From NCBI GenBank assembly GCA_944367415.1, contig CALVWN010000031.1:1-50993 (forward strand): a stretch of DNA of 50,993 nucleotides, given 5' to 3'. This DNA is from an uncultured Clostridia bacterium. Its GTDB lineage: Bacteria > Bacillota > Clostridia > Christensenellales > Borkfalkiaceae. The translations under genes and the position numbers were made by a program. Positions 49,673 to 50,993 of the stretch are shown piece by piece. The notes beneath the pieces are model-generated. The model saw only the letters and a program-made list of their open reading frames with translations, had not been told where the DNA came from and did not search any database. Position 1 is the first letter of the stretch; every line of letters begins with the position of its first letter.

Positions 49673-50803
49673 ATGGATCATAACACCGATTTTCTCAAAA
49701 ACTACCGCAGGCGCATGGTGCGGACGGCGATCGTCTCCTCCGCCTGCTTCGGGCTTGCAGTCGGTGCAGGCGCAGGCTTCCTCACGGCATTCCTCTCCTG
49801 GCTATTCAGCTATAACGGCGTATGGCTTGCCGTGGGGATCGCGCTCGGCGCCGCCCTGCTCGCCGGAATCCTCATCTACTTTTTAAGGCTCCGCCCCACC
49901 CCGCAGGACGTCGTGCGCAAGGTCGACAGTATGGGACTTGAGGAACGCACCGTCACCATGATGGAGCTGCGCGGCGACGAATCGCCGATGGCGAAGATCC
50001 AGCGCGGCGACGCGGGCAGAAAACTCGGCAGCGTCACAGCGCAGCAGGTCAAGAAGTTCTTCCCCCTCTTCACCGTCGGCGCGGGCGGCATTGCCGTCAT
50101 GTGCGTGCTGCTTGCGGCGTGCGTCGGCATGACGACGGTGACGGGTCTGACGTCGGCGGGCGTTCTGCCCGATCCCGGCATCGTCGCACCCGAGCGCGAG
50201 AGCTTTGTGACCGTCAGTTATCTCGTCGAGGAAGGCGGCATGATCGAGGGCGAGGAGGAACAGATCCTCTCCGCGGGCGAGAACGCCACCCCCGTCGTTG
50301 CGGTCGCCGAGGACGGATGGATCTTCGTCCGCTGGAGCGACGGCGGCAAAACGACGCAGCGCACCGACTATGCCGTGACCGCAGACCTGGTCGTCACCGC
50401 GATCTTCGAAGAGATCGATGAGGACGGCGAAGGCGAGGAGGACGGCAGTATGTCGGACGACGTGGAGGGCGACTACGATCAGAACGCGCCCGAAGCGGAC
50501 GAGAACGACGGCGCGGGCAACAGCGGCGACGCGGGCGACGGCGGCGAAGGTGACGGCGACGGCTCGACGGGCGAAGGCAGCGGCCAAGGCTCGGGCGGAC
50601 AGGAAGGCGAGGGCAACGGCGACGGTCAGGGCGAAGGCGCCGGCGGCGGCTGGACGGACAACAACCAGATCATCGACGGCAGCACCGACTACCGCGACGT
50701 GTTCGAGACCTATTATGACCTCATGCTCGACATCCTCGAAAACGGCGGAACGCTCCCCCCGGAGCTGATCGAGTTCATTGAACGGTACTTCGGCAGCCTT
50801 TGA
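49673..50803 (+). CDS. Membrane protein with InlB-like domain and acidic glycine-rich linker (376 aa)
   Basis: Start at 49673, 15 bp after the giant lipoprotein gene, with AGGA upstream. Membrane segments at about residues 18-42, 50-72 and 130-155. The outer part begins with ERESFVTVSYLVEEGGMIEG and WIFVRWSDGGKTTQRT (about 178-245), like the InlB-type repeats of the neighbour, followed by a Gly/Asp/Glu linker (about 246-325) and a final helical segment (DYRDVFETYYDLMLDILENG). No known family. It lies between the lipoprotein and a MoxR ATPase gene, an arrangement often seen before DUF58 and transglutaminase-like genes. Confidence 0.7.
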   Translation: MDHNTDFLKNYRRRMVRTAIVSSACFGLAVGAGAGFLTAFLSWLFSYNGVWLAVGIALGAALLAGILIYFLRLRPTPQDVVRKVDSMGLEERTVTMMELRGDESPMAKIQRGDAGRKLGSVTAQQVKKFFPLFTVGAGGIAVMCVLLAACVGMTTVTGLTSAGVLPDPGIVAPERESFVTVSYLVEEGGMIEGEEEQILSAGENATPVVAVAEDGWIFVRWSDGGKTTQRTDYAVTADLVVTAIFEEIDEDGEGEEDGSMSDDVEGDYDQNAPEADENDGAGNSGDAGDGGEGDGDGSTGEGSGQGSGGQEGEGNGDGQGEGAGGGWTDNNQIIDGSTDYRDVFETYYDLMLDILENGGTLPPELIEFIERYFGSL

Positions 50804-50841
50804 TTTCAGACAACGAACGAAAATTATCAGGAATGAGCAAT

Positions 50842-50993
50842 ATGATTACAGAAGAGAGCGTACAGAAATTCAGCAAACAGTGTGAAAATATCTTCACGCA
50901 GATCCGGCGCGATGTCATCGGCCAGAACGAAGTCGTCGAGGGCACCGTCATCGCCATGATCGCAGGCGGCAACGTGCTTCTGGAGGGCGTGCC
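50842..50993 (+). CDS. MoxR family AAA ATPase (N-terminal part only)
   Basis: The reading frame from the ATG at 50842 (AGGA 9 nt before) reaches the window edge after about 50 codons. ENIFTQIRRDVIGQNEVVEG and VIAMIAGGNVLLEGV match the start of MoxR-type AAA ATPases just before the Walker A motif. MoxR proteins act as chaperone-like ATPases in the assembly of protein complexes. The rest is outside the window. Confidence 0.85.
   Translation, partial: MITEESVQKFSKQCENIFTQIRRDVIGQNEVVEGTVIAMIAGGNVLLEGV

Noticed and set aside
41402-49681. Antisense open frame of 2759 codons over the giant lipoprotein gene
   Set aside because: It mirrors the sense gene; high GC at third positions removes stop codons from the opposite strand. 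Its translation is Arg/Asp/Glu/Val-rich without domains, whereas the sense strand has a signal peptide and clear LRR repeats.

Overview
The window looks like a chromosome segment of an anaerobic, GC-rich Clostridia-type Firmicute, probably an uncultured gut lineage. The evidence is a spoIIGA-sigE sporulation pair, a complete six-subunit Rnf operon, an NfnAB transhydrogenase, MinD, DegV proteins, SipW-type signal peptidases and BspA-type surface proteins. Most promoters are clean sigma-A types (TTGACA, about 17 bp, TATAAT). I saw no tRNA, rRNA, phage, transposon or CRISPR array.

Layout. 1-7215 (minus): one operon with two SipW-like signal peptidases, a TasA/camelysin-like protein, a membrane protein with an acidic repeat tail and two large exported proteins, transcribed away from a small XRE regulator (7268-7570). 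This resembles the tapA-sipW-tasA/SinR arrangement of Bacillus. 7617-9108 (minus): sigE and spoIIGA. 9262-10002: a HEPN-like/CBS-domain protein, followed by a gene-free stretch with a very strong promoter, about 590 nt of A/purine-rich DNA full of hairpins, and a terminator; I read it as a large structured RNA. 10836-16085: a GNAT, nfnAB, a DegV protein, a second HEPN-like/CBS paralogue and a degenerate nitrilase fold. 16194-18285: a BspA-type lipoprotein gene broken by a 4-bp tandem duplication. 18446-29492 (minus): a second DegV, minD with a minE-like gene, a MarR-controlled ABC exporter, a THUMP methyltransferase, two tandem CNNM/CBS membrane proteins, a Cys-rich small protein, a TtcA-like thiolase and a thioredoxin-reductase-like flavoprotein.

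29618-37110 (plus): a Gx-transporter-like membrane protein leads into rnfCDGEAB. The RnfG subunit is highly unusual: 848 residues with five tandem FMN_bind-like repeats, none with a complete flavinylation motif, while RnfD keeps its TGAT motif. 37149-40826 (minus): a CydDC-like heterodimeric ABC exporter followed by an HMA metal/thiol protein, behind a leader with two matching 16-bp inverted repeats. 41360-50993 (plus): a 2765-residue lipoprotein with InlB-type and BspA leucine-rich repeats, a membrane protein, and the start of a MoxR ATPase.

The genes suggest a ferredoxin/NAD(P)H-based anaerobic energy metabolism (Rnf, Nfn, possibly a ferredoxin-linked thioredoxin reductase) in a spore-forming lineage with a well-developed surface. 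The strongest candidates for something undescribed are the five-repeat RnfG, the structured RNA at about 10098-10690, the HEPN-like/CBS fusions and the two-SipW surface operon. All functional calls come from reading the sequence and from family knowledge; no database search was run.
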